Source of the DNA: Kappaphycus alvarezii
Taxonomy: Eukaryota > Rhodophyta > Florideophyceae > Gigartinales > Solieriaceae
Assembly (NCBI GenBank): GCA_002205965.3
Contig: NADL03000638.1
Span: forward strand, 372,001-436,000
Reading direction: 5' to 3'
Length of the DNA: 64,000 nt
Positions within the stretch are counted from its first letter, which is position 1; every line of letters starts with the position of its first letter. A model generated the notes under the pieces. That model was not told the DNA's origin, searched no databases, and saw only the letters and a list, made by a program, of their open reading frames with translations. The position numbers were made by a program, and so were the translations under genes. Shown piece after piece: positions 1 through 10,798 of the stretch.

Positions 1-1064
1 GTGGCCCTCACAGACGATGCCTGGACCCAGGTGGCCTTTCCCATCCTCCACAGCGGCTCGGACTTCACCCTCCTTGCCCTGTTCCTCCGTGGCGATGCGG
101 TAGCTAGCATTACTGAATCAGCTCATGAGAGCCCCAAGACCATCGCTTTCAGTGGTCCCTGCTCTTCAGCGATCGCTGGGAATCGCAATCGCTGCGACCG
201 TACATTCCTCCTACGCCAAGCAGAATAAAACATGAGAGAGTTCTTCCTCCGCATCTCCAAGCGCCCCTACTCCGTGACAGTTGCCTTCTTCGACCTGATC
301 CCCATCACATTACAAACCCGCATTCAAACCTTCCTGAGGGGGCTGCAGCAGGGGGCCCTCGCCAAGGACTTCACGCAAGACGACTCGTGGGTGAGCCATC
401 TACCACAGCCCCGACCACCACAGCCCAGAGGAAGTACGGCATCGGATTCTCGGACTGGTCTTTCGCCATAGCTGCGTCTCCGGTTTCCTCTTCGCCCACC
501 CCATCACCGCTACGCATGTTTCCGCTGAGCACTGGCAAGTCATGCTCCGCTACAAACCAGGGCTCCCGGTCGATGATGACTGGCTCGCTCTCCGCTGTGA
601 GCACTGCGAGCGCCCAAAGAACGTATATGGTGACCACTTCGCGGACCTCTGCCCTGCAGGGTTTGATCGAGCGCACCGTCGCAACCCGCTTCGCAATCTT
701 ATTTCCTACCGCGTCGCCCGCGCAGCTGGACTATACTGCTAATAAAAGGTGACTTTCCTCGTCCTCGGCCCAGAACTCAGTTCAGCTGACATACTGGTGC
801 ACCCGCCCACTGCTCCCGACGGCTCCACACTGTGTGCGATTGCGTGTAACATCGCAGTCGCTTCCCCCATTAAAACGCCACCCGCGCCAAGGCCACACAG
901 GTCGCGGTTGGGGCAGCCAAGGCTTCTCATTGAGACAAGATAACGACCTCGCAGTGAAACCTGTCTCGGCGCATCCCTCCCCTTCCGAGAACCCGAACCT
1001 CGCACCGCGATTCGACTTACAGCCTGTGGCGTTCGACTCCCTTGGTGTGGTCTCGATGGGGTAA
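1..1064 (+). pseudogene. RT-like element, C-terminal part, broken (copy A)
   Basis: Several short plus-strand segments in different frames together give the C-terminal part of a reverse-transcriptase-like protein. Positions 1-228 carry a motif like DDAWTQVAFPI, which resembles the segment after the palm in non-LTR RTs (W-x-Q-x-x-x-P). Positions 542-742 carry CEHCERPKNVYGDHFADL and then an R-A-H-R-R-N-P-L stretch. Positions 749-940 carry ADILVHPP and then a degenerate nuclease-like strand. Positions 1000-1060 carry FDLQPVAFDSLG. The same order of motifs occurs in the intact ORF at 13336-13986, which confirms the relationship. Frame changes and stops (for example after 742) show it is dead. The 5' part lies outside the window. 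The nuclease-like assignment is an inference from the pattern RPAD...D-x-T-x-x-x-P. Confidence 0.6.
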
Positions 1065-2016
1065 GTTAAGGTCCCCCATTTCTTTTAAACTATAAATGGA
1101 GAGAATTTAGTGGAGAAGCCCCTGTTTTGAGACGGAGGCGGGGTGCTCCGAGCTAACTTAGACGTATATAAGGGAGTAGCTTATGAGTAAACGAAGAGTT
1201 AGTATGTGAAGAAGAAAGTAAGTAGGGATGTGTAGGGTGTAGGTGAAGTTTTTCGATGGGTGCTGGGAGTCCCGGAGGAACTGTAATGGACTCTCTCACT
1301 CAAGGGAGGTAATGAAAAGCCCCGGGGTGGTTTTTCGAGATTAGAGCTGCTAAGCAATAATTCAGCAAACAATAATTCCGCAGAACCGGCTTTACGTTGT
1401 GTCGCCGTGTGGACGGCAGCGTAGTGGGAGGCCGAGTCAAGTAGGGCGTGGAGGTCCTAGAGCTATACCATAAGGATGCAGAAAATCCAAGAGATTATTC
1501 TAATGGTCGTGAGCCCTAGCTTGAGATTGCGTTGGGAACAGAAAGAGTGTTTTTTTATGGGGCTTAGGCATGTCAACGTCCTGGGTAGGCCGGCGAAGTT
1601 TAGCTGACAGGGGGGGATACGGAGAAGTTTTAGTGGGGAAGAGACAGTAAAAAAGAGATGTTATCAATAATTTGCAAATTGTAGTGAACAACTTGATGTC
1701 TTTTTATCACTGACATCCCTTTTCGTGCCAATCTGCAACCGCCCCATTCGCCGCTCTCCAATGTTCCTTCACAGCCGACCATATCACCCCACCGATATGC
1801 TGTACATTGATCGACGTTAGTTTAGTAAACTCCCTATTCTCCGGATCCGAGCGCTGCCTAGTCTGAGTACGGGGAGCTTACAGACAACCACTAACGCTAG
1901 ACAAACAAGGACGACACGCCTCGATCTGCCTCGATGGCGTCGGCTCTTTTTTCGCTCTAAAACACACCGAAAGTTGTCGCAAGTGTCTTTGGCTGTCCAA
2001 ACAGGGATTGAAGCGA
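1065..2016. other. no supported gene; promoter-like patch
   Basis: No convincing coding frame. There is a TATA-like stretch (tatata at 1165-1170) about 100 bases after the RT fragment ends, and a purine-rich tract around 1175-1300. It could be a solo LTR or untranslated tail, but no partner copy was found in the window. A GC-richer patch at 1817-2016 has open frames on both strands with no recognisable motif. Confidence 0.3.
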
Positions 2017-2187
2017 CAACTAGATGCCCCAATGCCCCCAGATCAGTTCTGGATCGGTGTTGTCGAGCGAATTTTTAATGACCCTGGGTACAAACTGCAA
2101 AAGTACTTCCGCACTGTGCTCGAGGACATCGATATATCCATGTTTCCAACAGTTCACAGACCAGGATATTTTTTGAAAGAAAAATAA
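2017..2187 (+). pseudogene. unrecognised gene, N-terminal half, split by hAT insertion
   Basis: The plus frame beginning around 2017 (in-frame ATG at 2032) encodes a protein-like stretch with motifs DQFWIGVVERIFNDPGYKL and HRPGYFLKEK. It then meets TAA at 2185-2187, where foreign sequence begins. The sense of the text resumes at about 6080 with a tryptophan-containing continuation, so the two segments look like one gene cut by a roughly 3.9 kb insertion. I do not recognise the family. The W-x-x-x-V...F-N-D-P arrangement is reminiscent of small transposon-associated or Myb/SANT-like domains of repeat genes, but this is only a guess. Confidence 0.45.
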
Positions 2188-2314
2188 ACGTATACTGTGG
2201 CTTAGTTTATCAAATTTTTCTACATTAAGATTACTGATGATTTGACTGCAGTCAAGATTTGAGTGCTTCCAAACTTGGAGCAGTCAAAATAAATCTATCT
2301 TTCACTGGAACTTT

Positions 2315-2476
2315 ATTTGTCCACTTCGTCCGCTAACCGATGTCGCGCAGAACGTGGCCATTCGAGCGATGGAGACCTATGGGATGGTTACAGCAGTGCT
2401 TACTCAAAAGGACGCTGCTAATGCTGTTATGTCCAACGCGGCATGCTTGCTCTCCGGCATTGAGCCGGCCCTGTAA
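2315..2476 (+). pseudogene. RT-like family C-terminal tail (copy H)
   Basis: The frame ending at TAA 2474-2476 encodes a tail with DVAQNVAIRAM and later NAACLLSGIEPAL. It matches the pattern shared by the fragments at 18640-18800 and 57440-57579 (A-x-G-I-A...A-A-R...Q-N-N-A-S-x-L-L-E-G-I/V-L). It is therefore a 5'-truncated copy of the RT-like family ending in its natural stop codon. It lies inside the left arm of the hAT element, and about 60 bases after the stop a short repeat begins that recurs at 25683. Confidence rests on a short but patterned match. Confidence 0.5.
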
Positions 2477-2533
2477 CCAAGGTCATTTACTGTAGTGTTA
2501 CCCATCAGCGAGGACTTATCCCGCATAACGTAT

Positions 2534-2600
2534 TAGCCTCGTGGATATAACCGACCATATCTTCCATGCATTAAAATAACCCAAAAATTCCCCCTTTGTC
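2534..2600 (+). repeat. dispersed repeat, copy 1 (possible retroelement 3' UTR)
   Basis: About 60 bases are nearly identical to 25683-25748. The core includes CCATATCTTCCATGCATTAA, followed in both copies by AATAACCCAAAA and a C-rich run. It follows an RT-family tail (stop at 2476), so it may be the 3' untranslated end of that family. Confidence 0.65.
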
Positions 2601-2883
2601 CACTTTGAATGTAGTCAAAATTTTGACTGGTATATAGTCAAACTGGGTCTCCAAACGAAGTCTTTTTTGACTGCTTCCAAAACATTTTGCTTAATTCAAA
2701 CTTTGGATGTAGCAGTAGTCAAAATTTGACGAATGCGTGACTGTACACATTGTACAGAGGCCATATGCCAATTATATACAACACGTTGCAGGCCAGTTTA
2801 TGTAAGATACAACGATACAACGCGTCCCTCGCCGTGCTAGTTTACGCGCCACAAGAGAACCAAGATGCAGAGCAGCACAAGCA

Positions 2884-3129
2884 CTAGCAAGTCCAGCGAT
2901 CGTGCGTAGTGTATCCATCGCCCGTCCACTTCAAGCACTCAATAGCCCACCCGGCGCCGCCCAAAATTCTCATCAACAACACAGGCAACAGCACGCCTAC
3001 AAAAACCTCGGGCACGACTCAGTGCACCCAGTACCGCGCAAAAAGCCTTACTAACAGCACGAGCGGCAGAACATCAAAAAGGGTGACATCCGCAAAAGAC
3101 GCGCAAAGCCACGAACCTGACTCTGCCAT
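2884..3129 (-). pseudogene. small membrane-protein-like ORF, broken
   Basis: On the minus strand an ATG at 3127-3129 opens a frame starting MAESGSWLCASF. It runs through a hydrophobic segment (FDVLPLVLLVRLF), hits one TGA after about 36 codons, and continues in the same frame through a second hydrophobic segment (VGVLLPVLLMRILGG) to a cysteine/tryptophan-rich end. A third hydrophobic stretch (LDLLVLVLLCILVLLW) lies in another frame just downstream (about 2825-2890). This looks like a protein with two or three membrane helices that has lost its frame. It sits in GC-rich DNA inside the hAT element. The family is unrecognised; chance GC-rich ORF is the alternative. Confidence 0.35.
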
Positions 3130-3526
3130 GCTTCAGCGCGCTTCATTACGTTATTGCTCTGTGCATTGCGGTGCTCGATTCGCGCGTCCGCCACGCTGGG
3201 TTTTTCGCTCTGCTTCTTACTGTCGCTGATGACCGTCAATTCTGCGTGCGAAAAAAACTTCTTCTGAGCAACAGGCGTGACCACACACTTCAACCGCCTG
3301 CTCGTGCGTGTGTGCTGGTCATGGACCTCGATATGTAGTGCAGAAAAACTGAGTTCAGTGCTCAAACCCTTGCTACTACCGTACTGCCCCCATCTTTTAC
3401 AACTAGAACGTAAAAGATTAATCATATAGTCAATGTTCTATAGATAATGAAATAAACCAAGCTCTAAATATTCTTCTGTATTGAAGTAAGTTTGCAGCAG
3501 AGAGTCCGCTTGATCATCTCCTGAAA

Positions 3527-5706
3527 TTATTGGAGCAGGAATTTTTGATCTCTACTCTTCATTAGATAGTTCAGGAATGTTAGTCGGAACCAGGCCCAAG
3601 TTGCAGTGAAGAAACTAAGAAATGTCCACAAGTGCAGAATCCAGACGATTTCGTCGAGTATTGAGAAAGTTTCCGTCATACCAAAGTATCTCTCTATTTG
3701 GGCGGACGAAACTGGATGTCCCAGTACGGCTCGCGCGATGACACTCAACATTAGGACACTTTGATTCCTTTTTTCCACCGATTCAGCGTTTGTGATCTAG
3801 GTAGGAGTTAACTTCAGCCCTGCCGACTTCTTCGGCAGAAGTCGGCGATTGTTGCGATATGACATTATCGCACGAGAACTCTTCAAAATCCACAAGATGA
3901 TTCACTTTCCTTGTGCGGCACACTTGTGTTGTGGTGAGTAGATTCATAGTCATTTCTGGCTGGTACAACATCTTTCGCCTGCATTTTCTTAGCACATAAG
4001 TCTAAAATAACATCTGTGATTCGATTTCGGTGTTGGTAGGCGTCAAAAGGATCCAAAATGTACTCCAGACAGTTGAGCTTCCTGTACACAGGACGCATGA
4101 ACACTTGCATTTCTAACATAATTGAACGATCTGTTCCATTGTAGCCCTCAGAAAGCGCTTTTGCATAGCCTGTTTGAGAATCTTGCGAGTACATGTGGTC
4201 AGATTGCAGAGTTCTGAAACATTTCTTATAGAATCGGTGTGCCCACGAGAGTTGTAATGCTCTGACGAGGGATCATAGATTTCTAGAGGTTCGTTTCAGT
4301 CAAACGAGTGCTTGTAAAAAAGACAGGGGGCTGGAACTGCATCCATATCGGGAGGGAACATTGTGCACTGTGCCTGCGGCATGATTTCACCTACCGGTAA
4401 CATAATCGAAAAGAGCTCAACCAGAATATCATTATCGCCAATGAGGGGAAACGTTTTCATCTCATTTCGTTCGTAGTGAACAACCAGCGAGTCTCAGAGT
4501 TTCACAAACCTTTCCAAGAGCCGTACTGTAGAAAGCCACCTATGAAATACATCCGGAAGTAGTTTTAGATTTCCACCGCTTCGCTTTTCTTTCAACTCCA
4601 TGAAATTCTGTTTCATAATTGAGCATTTGCTCAGGTTCTCAATTATTTTCTTATATACTTAATTAAACTGCTTTAACCAGTGTTTCGAACGTTCTTTTCG
4701 TTGATGCCAAAAGTATCGACCAGAACACAGTTCAGCAGATGATGAATACACCAATCCCAACTCCCAGGTAGCAAGCCAGAACGCAGTCTCTTGACATCTG
4801 ATCCACTGTCAGACGTGGAAGACAAGATGTTATCATGCTCGACTTTAAACTCCATTAGAATGTTGTTTGTCCATCACTGGAGTACATAAGAGAGTCTATT
4901 ACCCGTAAGCAGGTCTGCAGATGGGCAAAAATGGCGAACGCGAGTAGAATCGATTTCAGTTCCCATTGCGTGTTACCATAGAATAAACGAATTCCAGAAA
5001 ACTTATCCCGTGAGACCTTAGAAGTCCACAGATCAAAACTGATATGTGAAAAAGGAATTATTGTGCTACATATCTCTTTCGAAAGATCTTTGAGGAATGC
5101 AGTAGCTAGCTGTTGCAGTGTACATCTTGACAACCATTTTTTGACAGATCTAGGATTCACATCAGCCTTAAATTCTGAACGTTAATCTAGAAAACCGACA
5201 AATGCCCTGAACTCATTAGATGATATCAAAGAGAAAGGTAAGAGGTTCCGAATCATAAACCACACTCAATTCAAGGCATGAAAGCGAGTGGGATTAATGC
5301 GAATAAAAACTTGATTTTCTCTGGTTATCTTACTTTCCAGAACATGTTTTCCTTCTTGTAACTTCTTGCTTCTTTTTGAGATAGTTTCTTGTTGAACCTT
5401 TAGATGTTCTGTAATTTTGGAGTATGATGTTGTCAGCTGAATGAGAGCCCTGCAGTGCGGTGCCAGGCAGTACCATAGTTTTCGCTTTGAAGAATTATGT
5501 TCGACTATCACACTGGTGTAAAATATTCTGGATCTTGTTGGGCGTTCGGTTGGAAATGGGGGTACTGAGTAAGAATCAGGTGGAACAAAATGAGAGGCAA
5601 TATGGGTAAAAATGTGTTCTTCTGTTAACATGTCTGAGGGTTCATTGATTTGTGCGTGGGATGGGATTGTGCTAGGAAGTTGGGAAGAAGATATAGTGAA
5701 TTGCAC
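3527..5706 (-). pseudogene. hAT transposase, multiply broken
   Basis: Minus-strand segments in several frames follow the order of a hAT transposase. Around 5266-5706 there is a BED-like zinc-finger pattern (KLWYCLAPHCRALI, then a TSYSKITEHLK helix). Around 4855-5160 the catalytic-core entry reads HISFDLWTSKVSRDKFSGI, the usual D-x-W-T-S block. Around 4673-4855 comes SDSGSDVKR and WCIHHLLNCVLVDTFG, matching the D-N-A-x-N and C-x-A-H-x-L-N blocks. Around 3527-3995 is the C-terminal dimerisation region: an EVNSYLD helix, then a stretch with HPVSSAQIERYFG, the hallmark of hAT C-termini. At least four frame changes or stops separate the blocks, so no full protein can be made. Confidence 0.75.
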
Positions 5707-6079
5707 TTTTTTGCTGCTGAGTCAAAGGGGTAACGCGTTGTAACGGCGGTATAGACACCATGTGTCATTTTACTGTTGCTATAAGTGATCTAGGAAAATG
5801 TTTATGAACGTTTCCTTCAATGTTTTCGGGAATTGAATGATGTTTGACTGGATACTCAATACTTGACGGTTACAGTCAAAGTTTGACTGGCTTAGTTCTA
5901 CGAACTTTGGTTGAAATCAATGTTTTGAACGGCGTCAGTACAGGAGGTGCTGAATGCAGTCAATTAATTGAATGGGGTAAGCATTCAAAATTTTGAATGC
6001 AGTCAACAGTACTGTAATGGCTGCATTGACTGCATCGCAAATGAAGAGCAGTCAAAATGAGAAGCAGTTATTATTTCAT

Positions 6080-6640
6080 GGAAAGTTTTTAAAAGGTGTA
6101 CTGCACCTGGTCAGGAGGATCCAGACAAGTTTCCTGATATTCTGAGCACAAAAGGGCCTAAAAATGACCTTAACGCACTTTTTCAGTTCATGCGATTGAT
6201 AGTGGAACTGTCAATATAGACCTACTTTATGTGTTCATGAAAACTATGTGCGATGATCCGGAGGTTTTGCTGGGATCATATGAGGTACACGATGACCTTG
6301 ATGCCGCCATGGATGATATACCTACTATCTCCTCGGTTCGGGGTTGCTCGCTGGGAAAGCGCAAATCTATATCTAATGATGACGCTTGAATGAAAGTCTC
6401 AGCTCAAGTGAGTGAGTACCTTAGCGTTCAGGAGGTTGATCTCCGTATTAGAAGGCACACTGAGGACACAGCTTTACTAGAGAGGATATTAGAAAGTCGC
6501 ATGCGCTACTAGTTGAATCACGAAAGGAAGGAGATGAAGATATGATTGCATTGGGAGAGGATAACTACGGTCTCCTGAATAGAACCTATTGGGACAGATC
6601 TAAAGCTGACAAAGCTTCAGCTTCTTAGAGACTGGCGGTG
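6080..6640 (+). pseudogene. unrecognised gene, C-terminal half, resumed after hAT insertion
   Basis: The frame containing KRCTAPGQEDPDKFPDIL begins directly after the hAT right arm. After frame changes it continues with FMKTMCDDPEVLLGSYEVH, a TGA, then VSAQVSEYLSVQEVDLRIRR, and finally DMIALGEDNYGLLNR. The text is strongly protein-like and charged, unlike the flanking DNA. Read with 2017-2187 it suggests one protein of roughly 230 codons interrupted by the transposon. At least two frameshifts and one stop are visible. No conserved domain was recognised. Confidence 0.45.
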
Positions 6641-6778
6641 AAGGAGCCCGTTGCAATAAGTCGAAGCTATTCGGCGGGGTGGCAATGGGATCAGGCTTTC
6701 TATTTTACCAGAGTCATTTAGGTAAACATTAAAAAATAGGCTTTTAAGCTATTCATAGAGAATTCCCGACACTCCACA

Positions 6779-7393
6779 AGTCCTCAGGCCACCGATGAAA
6801 TTCTCAATGAGTCTAAAGATGAGGAAACGATGTGGGATCTTTCTCGCCCTGAGGGCAAGAAGAGACCGAACAGGAGGCGATTGGGAGCTTCGAGGATTGT
6901 GTTGGAGGGCGGGGTGGTCCTTGGATGGAGGGGGACTAGGATGTCAGAAGAGATTGAGGTGGCAGATGTGCCTTGAGGCGCGGAGGTGAGCTATGCTTCA
7001 GAAGAGGGAGAGGAATTCTTGGGGGATTGGTTTTGGGCGGCGCGGCAGCGGCAACGGACAGAGAGTTCAGCTGAAAGAGTGGTGGAGATGAGAGGCCATG
7101 TGCGAGAACTGAGCGAGAGCGGGTTTGTGGATGAAAACGTATGTTTTTTGGTTGAAACAGGTGAGGAAAAAGTGGGAGGGCATGATGCGGCCGGCAGTGT
7201 GGGAAGTCGCCAGGAGGAAGTTCTAGGCGTGGCCGTGCGACTGGAACGCGCTGTAGGGCCCGGCGGAAGGGGCGATTCCAATGGCAATTATTGCTCTGAG
7301 AAGAGTCGGGAGGATTGTGGTGCGGGGACAGAGGGTTTGAAGCGCCCAAAACAGTCTTTGATGCGCTCGTACTGTTTGCGGCGTGGGTCATAA
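6779..7393 (+). pseudogene. charged ORF of unknown function with one in-frame stop
   Basis: A single plus frame is open for about 200 codons except for a TGA at 6974-6976. It begins near DEILNESKDEETMWDLS, then is arginine- and glycine-rich, then acidic (SEEIEVADV, ASEEGEEFLGDWFW), and ends at TAA/TGA near 7393. The region is GC-rich, and the opposite strand is also open as a proline-rich frame (7391-6936), as GC-rich DNA often allows. The plus frame has the more natural composition and follows the split gene above without an obvious boundary, so it could be its 3' part. No family was recognised. A further open plus frame runs 7383-7700. Confidence 0.3.
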
Positions 7394-7700
7394 CGGCAGG
7401 CTATGTCAGCCAAGATGTCTTCGGCAGCCGCCAAGGTTCAGGGCTCCTCCTGAGGCAGGGAGGATGACTGCGAGATCGGGAACGGAAGCGGCGTGGAAGG
7501 AGACGACGGGGGCGTGCGAGATCACTGGATCGGTCGCCGCATATGTCGACGGTGGCATAGTGCAGACGGAGAGTTTTGGGGCTGGTGGTGAGTATACTGT
7601 ACTGTGGCACATCATACTCCTAACACAAAACTTTTTTGGACACCCCCTCCGATGGAGTCTAGTTTTCCAGGAACTTTCAAGGCTCCCTCAGCAGTTGTAG

Positions 7701-9940
7701 AAGAACTTCACTGTACAGTATTTCAGTCCCACATAAACCGTTTCGTTCGGGAAACTTGTCCTGAGCTTTGAGGCGATTAATTTTTAAAATTTTTAAACGT
7801 CCTCGGGGAACTAACTTTTTGCGAGGAATTAGCCTCTGAAACAGTCGCGTTTCTTGTGAAATTAGTCTTAAATATCAAGCGACCAATCAGCTACTGCCAC
7901 AAATCAACGACCTTCAAAACAGTAGTCCAGTGAAGCACCCAAAGACTGCATCAGCCTTTATTGTTGACATGTTGATATTAAATATTACTGTAGGAGCTGC
8001 GCCTCCAAGTGGGATCGGAGGTTAAAGGACGGCTAGTAACCTAGACGAGTGGTCTGGGTAATTGACAATAAAGTAACACAGGAGAGCTCGGAAAGGGGGC
8101 ACGGGACGGCACCTTTTTTTCTCAACCATACAAGCACTACATCTTTGAGCGGTTGAAATCCATTCTGATGTAAAGACTCGCTACGAAGATGGTTTCGTCA
8201 AGCGCAGCATGTCCTAAGGCTGTTCTTACGCCAGCTTTGCGAGATATTCCTGCCTGAATACATCCTGTTCAGACCTTTTAATACCCAGACCCCTCATCCG
8301 TCTCGATAAATAGCCATCCAGCATCTCTAATCAGTGAAGCACCCCAAATTAACCTCATTTTGCACAAATATCTAGAGCAATTCAGAGAAAGTTAGTACAG
8401 TAGTCAATACAATCACCCTTCCTTGTAGCACAATCCAATCAAGTTCGATGCTAAGGTAAAAGCAGCCCCTGTACGCTTTTTTATCGATAGAGTTCTGCAA
8501 GGCACTATAAATGCAGCTCACAAACCTCGCTACAACTATTGCATTATATCGAATACGAAAACCATTTTACATGTACGTATTTTACCTATGGTTTGTTGTC
8601 GATCTGTCCACGATCGGATGGTAAGCGAAATGTTTTTGCTTATACCTCCATGTAGTGGGTGGTACATCCACATGAACGGTAAGTTGCTATCCAAAGATCC
8701 CTTCAACCCACAAATGCGTCATCGTGGGTAGTAGTTACCGATTAGGAAACAATTGTTCTAGGAAGCACTTGTCCGTTTACTTTTTAGGAAACACACAACG
8801 GTTCTTAAATGTAGAATATTCCTATCAGTAAAGATGAGAGTCATCGGACTTTCACTTTCAGACATTTCTGGATTCACAACCTTCGCGCCGCAACTGCGCA
8901 CATTCCATCACGGACAAATATAGTCCTTTAGACCGCTTCTAGCTGTCTATTGATACGGGATCGGCCGGCATGATGGCCTCTATTTACCCAGAGGTGCGTA
9001 GCTCGGATCTGGAGTAGTGCAGTCGATACATACAGGCTCCAACCGGGACTATAGTTTCCTAACAGCGAGGATCCGTGTGGCGTTGGCGCTGTAGCGTTGA
9101 TAGGATAGGATCTAGCCCGTACTGCGCCTTCGGCCTCCGGTCTTCAGTTGTATTGACCTATCTACAGCATTTGGCTGCAATTACCCGCCACAGGTATGTC
9201 TGAATACCCTTGGGGAGGAAGATATTAAGTTCTTTCCGTAGTAATATAAAGGAAGCGTCCCCTAAACAGAAAGACCGGGAAAAAATAGAGCCCAGAGCGG
9301 GACGAACTGGCGATATACATCCCCAAGCTGCTCTGTCTTTTACACACTCTCTTTGTACTTCGCATCGTACCAAACCAATCACTGAACCCCTTTGTCATGT
9401 CCCAGCAGTTATTTAGCACAGTTCCAAGATTCTGTTATAAAATTCTCCAGAGATAACGTAGTTGTACAATGGCGGTTCTCCGCATAATCTCCACGTGATA
9501 GCAGAACCCACAAATTTTCAATAGGTCTTTGGCCTCAGAACTTCGCCGTTCAGCTCCTAATGCTAACAAGTTGAGACTTAAACCACTGCTTATCCATATT
9601 AAAAGAATTCGCAGGTGTATTATCCTGCTAGAAAGACCCGTTGACGGGAAGCTCATTGTCCTCACCGGGAAACGTATCATTTTCTAGAAGTTTAAAGTAC
9701 TCCCAGCCACTAAAACTTCCGAAAACTTGCATAAATTTTGTATTCACAGATCCGTAAAAGCAGCAAATACCCCGATTCCATTACCGCATGGGTAGTGCTT
9801 AGAAAGAACGAATTTAGTATTCCTTTAACAATTTTTTGATTGGTAAATGGTCCATTCGCACACATTCTTGATTATTTCATCCATCAAAATGCCATTCCAG
9901 CCCTATTTCTCAAAATTAAATTCTTTAAACTCTCTCTCCC
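7701..9940. other. no supported gene; one dispersed repeat
   Basis: No coding frame here is convincing. A GC-richer patch at about 8880-9140 stands out from its neighbours but matches nothing I know. Positions 8318-8370 resemble 41194-41255 (both read GCATC...CTAAT...AG...CACC...CATTTTG-like), a short diverged repeat. Confidence 0.4.
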
Positions 9941-9943
9941 TTT

Positions 9944-10085
9944 TGAGTCCAAATTCAATATACAAATCCAATTTCAATTTTATGTTTTGTGTTTTTGGTC
10001 CTCCTTTTTCAGAAGAGAAATCTTTCGGCTCTTGATCCTCTTCTTCCTCCAAATTCACTTCCGATATTTTATCAAACAGATTCGT
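9944..10085 (-). repeat. diverged repeat, copy 1 (partner at 32402)
   Basis: About 140 bases match 32402-32540 at roughly three bases in four, including CTCCAAATTCA followed by CGATATTTT. The minus strand here reads as an acidic, protein-like stretch (EVNLEEEEDQEPKDF, then GPKTQNIKLKLDLYIEF). The repeat may therefore be a decayed coding segment of an unknown element. Confidence 0.45.
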
Positions 10086-10139
10086 TCCTCCGAATTCATA
10101 TACAGTCCAATTATATCAAAGTAAGGTCGGTAATAAAAG

Positions 10140-10696
10140 ATGAGATAGTAGGCATCATAGATGTGATTAGGGCTATCTTGAAAGATGTATGAAGTAGTTG
10201 AGCTCGCCATTAAACTAGAAAGCGACTTAGAAAACATTACAATGTTGACAAGTACAAGAAAAAGCTACAGAGGTTGTTCTAATCTGTCGTTGTTGAAAAG
10301 GAAAATAAGATCAGTGCTTCTAGCACTAGGAAACGACTTCTAAAGACGTTTGGTGAGGTTTTTGACAACATTTCTGAGTCATATATCCAAGAGAGCATCA
10401 ATTTGATGATTGGAATCCAAAAAAAAGATCCTACAGGGAACAATAAGAAGCATTAAAAGCGCAGTATGATGATTTATACATGTAGCGAGGCAATTGATAT
10501 TATACTAGACGATGCGGGTTTCAATATTGGGCCAACAGCTGCTCTTTGCATACGTCGCGAGATGTTTACAAAGGACTGTGAATTGCCTAATTACTTCCTG
10601 GCTGATAGTCAAGTAGAGAATAGAATTTTTTGCAAAAGACAAAGCACAACAAGAAGAAAAAATTACCAAATAATGGCGGGACGTGAGGGGTTCTAG
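10140..10696 (+). pseudogene. unrecognised coding remnant
   Basis: Plus-strand text with several stops reads like lysine-rich protein: NVDKYKKKLQRLF, then KTFGEVFDNISESYIQ, a TAA near 10456, then an open segment with EAIDIILDDAGFNIG and EMFTKDCELPNYFLAD ending near 10696. Composition is even and helical, unlike random AT-rich DNA. No motif was recognised. It may belong to the same unknown element as the adjacent repeat at 9944-10085. Confidence 0.25.
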
Positions 10697-10798
10697 GGAG
10701 CATGAGAACCGTGGAAGCCTGCATTGAATGATGTAAAAATGGTTTTGGAAATCAGATTTTCATTGAAGAGATGTATGAGAATGAGGGTAGAATGCATG

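Larger units (their letters stand above)
2188..6078 (-). mobile_element. hAT-family DNA transposon, decayed, with nested material
   Basis: The inserted block lies between the two halves of an unrelated coding sequence (2017-2187 and 6080-6640). It carries a minus-strand hAT transposase (3527-5706). Both ends hold many short AGTCAAA/TTTGACT repeats: about 2230-2310 and 2607-2740 on the left, and 5860-6060 on the right. Clusters like these are common as subterminal transposase-binding sites in hAT elements. An RT-family tail (2315-2476) and a dispersed repeat (2534-2600) lie inside the left arm, so it was itself a target. Exact terminal inverted repeats and an 8-bp target duplication could not be fixed by eye. 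Boundaries come from where the host reading frame stops and resumes. Confidence 0.6.

Noticed and set aside
3010..3030. TGA in the membrane-protein-like ORF read as selenocysteine
   Set aside because: A second frame loss follows, and no downstream selenocysteine-insertion structure could be identified; simple decay is enough.
6936..7391. 151-codon proline/serine-rich minus-strand ORF
   Set aside because: Composition is what the antisense of an acidic/arginine-rich GC-rich frame gives; the plus frame is more natural.
9840..10140. Phenylalanine-rich plus-strand ORFs resembling membrane segments
   Set aside because: They are antisense to an acidic frame on the minus strand of a dispersed repeat and have AT-driven composition.
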